Of a stretch of DNA of 32,457 nucleotides, positions 32,232-32,457 are shown piece by piece. The stretch's first letter is position 1; each line of letters opens with the position of its first letter. The stretch covers positions 1-32,457 of the forward strand of contig JAIXSE010000008.1 in the NCBI GenBank assembly GCA_027484825.1. Direction: 5' to 3'. The notes beneath the pieces were generated by a model. It ran no database searches and had not been told where the DNA came from. It saw nothing but the letters and a program-made list of their open reading frames with translations. The stretch comes from Rubrivivax sp. GTDB lineage: Bacteria > Pseudomonadota > Gammaproteobacteria > Burkholderiales > Burkholderiaceae_C. A program made the translations under genes and the position numbers.

Positions 32232-32457
32232 TCAGCCCAGCGCCTTGATCTTGGCGATCAGCTCGTCGGCCTTGACCGGCTTGACGACGTAGTCGCGTGC
32301 ACCCTGGCGCATGCCCCAGACCTTGTCGGTTTCCTGGTTCTTGCTGGTGCAGATCACCACCGGGACGTCGGCATAACGCTCGTCGCGGGTGATGGCGCGG
32401 GTCAGCTGGAAGCCGTTCTGGCCGGGCATGACCACGTCCATCAGGATCAGGTCAGGC
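32232..32457 (-). CDS. pilH: Twitching motility response regulator PilH, C-terminal part (cut by window edge)
   Basis: Single-domain CheY-like regulator. Only the last 74 codons lie in the window; the frame is open to the right edge. It contains DLILMDVVMPGQNGFQLTR, with the phospho-acceptor Asp, VVICTSKNQETDKVWGMRQG, with the Thr, and ARDYVVKPVKADELIAKI, with the Lys. KNQETDKVWGMRQGARDY is close to Pseudomonas PilH, and its position directly before pilI agrees. PilG, usually next upstream, would lie outside the window. Confidence 0.92.
   Translation of the reverse strand, partial: PDLILMDVVMPGQNGFQLTRAITRDERYADVPVVICTSKNQETDKVWGMRQGARDYVVKPVKADELIAKIKALG

Overview
The window is GC-rich, gene-dense chromosomal DNA of a free-living, aerobic, motile Gram-negative bacterium. 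Gene order (yqgE-ruvX-pyrR-pyrB-pyrC'-plsC, rhodanese-grxC-secB-gpsA, a PilH/PilI/PilJ/ChpA cluster, a caa3/aa3-type oxidase) and protein style point to Betaproteobacteria, order Burkholderiales, probably near Roseateles/Mitsuaria/Rubrivivax. The order is a fairly firm inference; the genus is a guess. Both ends cut genes: ctaD at the left edge and pilH at the right edge.

Layout. (1) 1-2013, minus strand: cytochrome c oxidase subunits II and I. (2) 2298-4640: a BioC-like methyltransferase diverges from comF, which is followed by trmL; this stretch holds three short tandem repeats. (3) 4733-7343, minus strand: rhodanese, grxC, secB and gpsA, with a 105-bp element bearing long inverted repeats between grxC and secB. 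(4) 7390-10669, minus strand: an outer-membrane porin, a very small PstS-like periplasmic protein and a chemoreceptor. They look like a cassette placed between gpmA and the rhodanese operon. (5) 10877-11763: gpmA and a clear bidirectional terminator. (6) 11905-16638, minus strand: yqgE, ruvX, pyrR, pyrB, pyrC' and plsC, mostly with 1-4 bp overlaps; a 61-bp repeat lies in tandem between yqgE and ruvX. (7) 16672-18246: photolyase on the plus strand. (8) 18299-32457, minus strand: a signalling block. Read in transcription order it is pilH, pilI, pilJ, chpA (a 2199-residue CheA-type hybrid kinase), a GAF-GGDEF diguanylate cyclase, a CHASE3 histidine kinase with its LuxR-type regulator, and a receiver plus degenerate-GGDEF protein.

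How the genes work together. The oxidase supports aerobic respiration. The pyr genes make carbamoyl-aspartate for UMP, and pyrC' lacks the metal-binding histidines of a real dihydroorotase, so it is probably a structural partner of PyrB. The right-hand 14 kb joins type IV pilus chemosensing to cyclic-di-GMP signalling. The porin/mini-PstS/chemoreceptor group may be a ligand (perhaps phosphate) sensing unit and is the best candidate for something undescribed.

No stretch above 300 bases lacks a gene. The longest gaps are 2014-2297 (ctaC leader and promoter), 6308-6605 (inverted-repeat element and secB leader), 11621-11904 (terminator within relatively AT-rich sequence) and 15839-16059 (direct repeats). 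No tRNA, rRNA, CRISPR array, transposase or integrase was seen.
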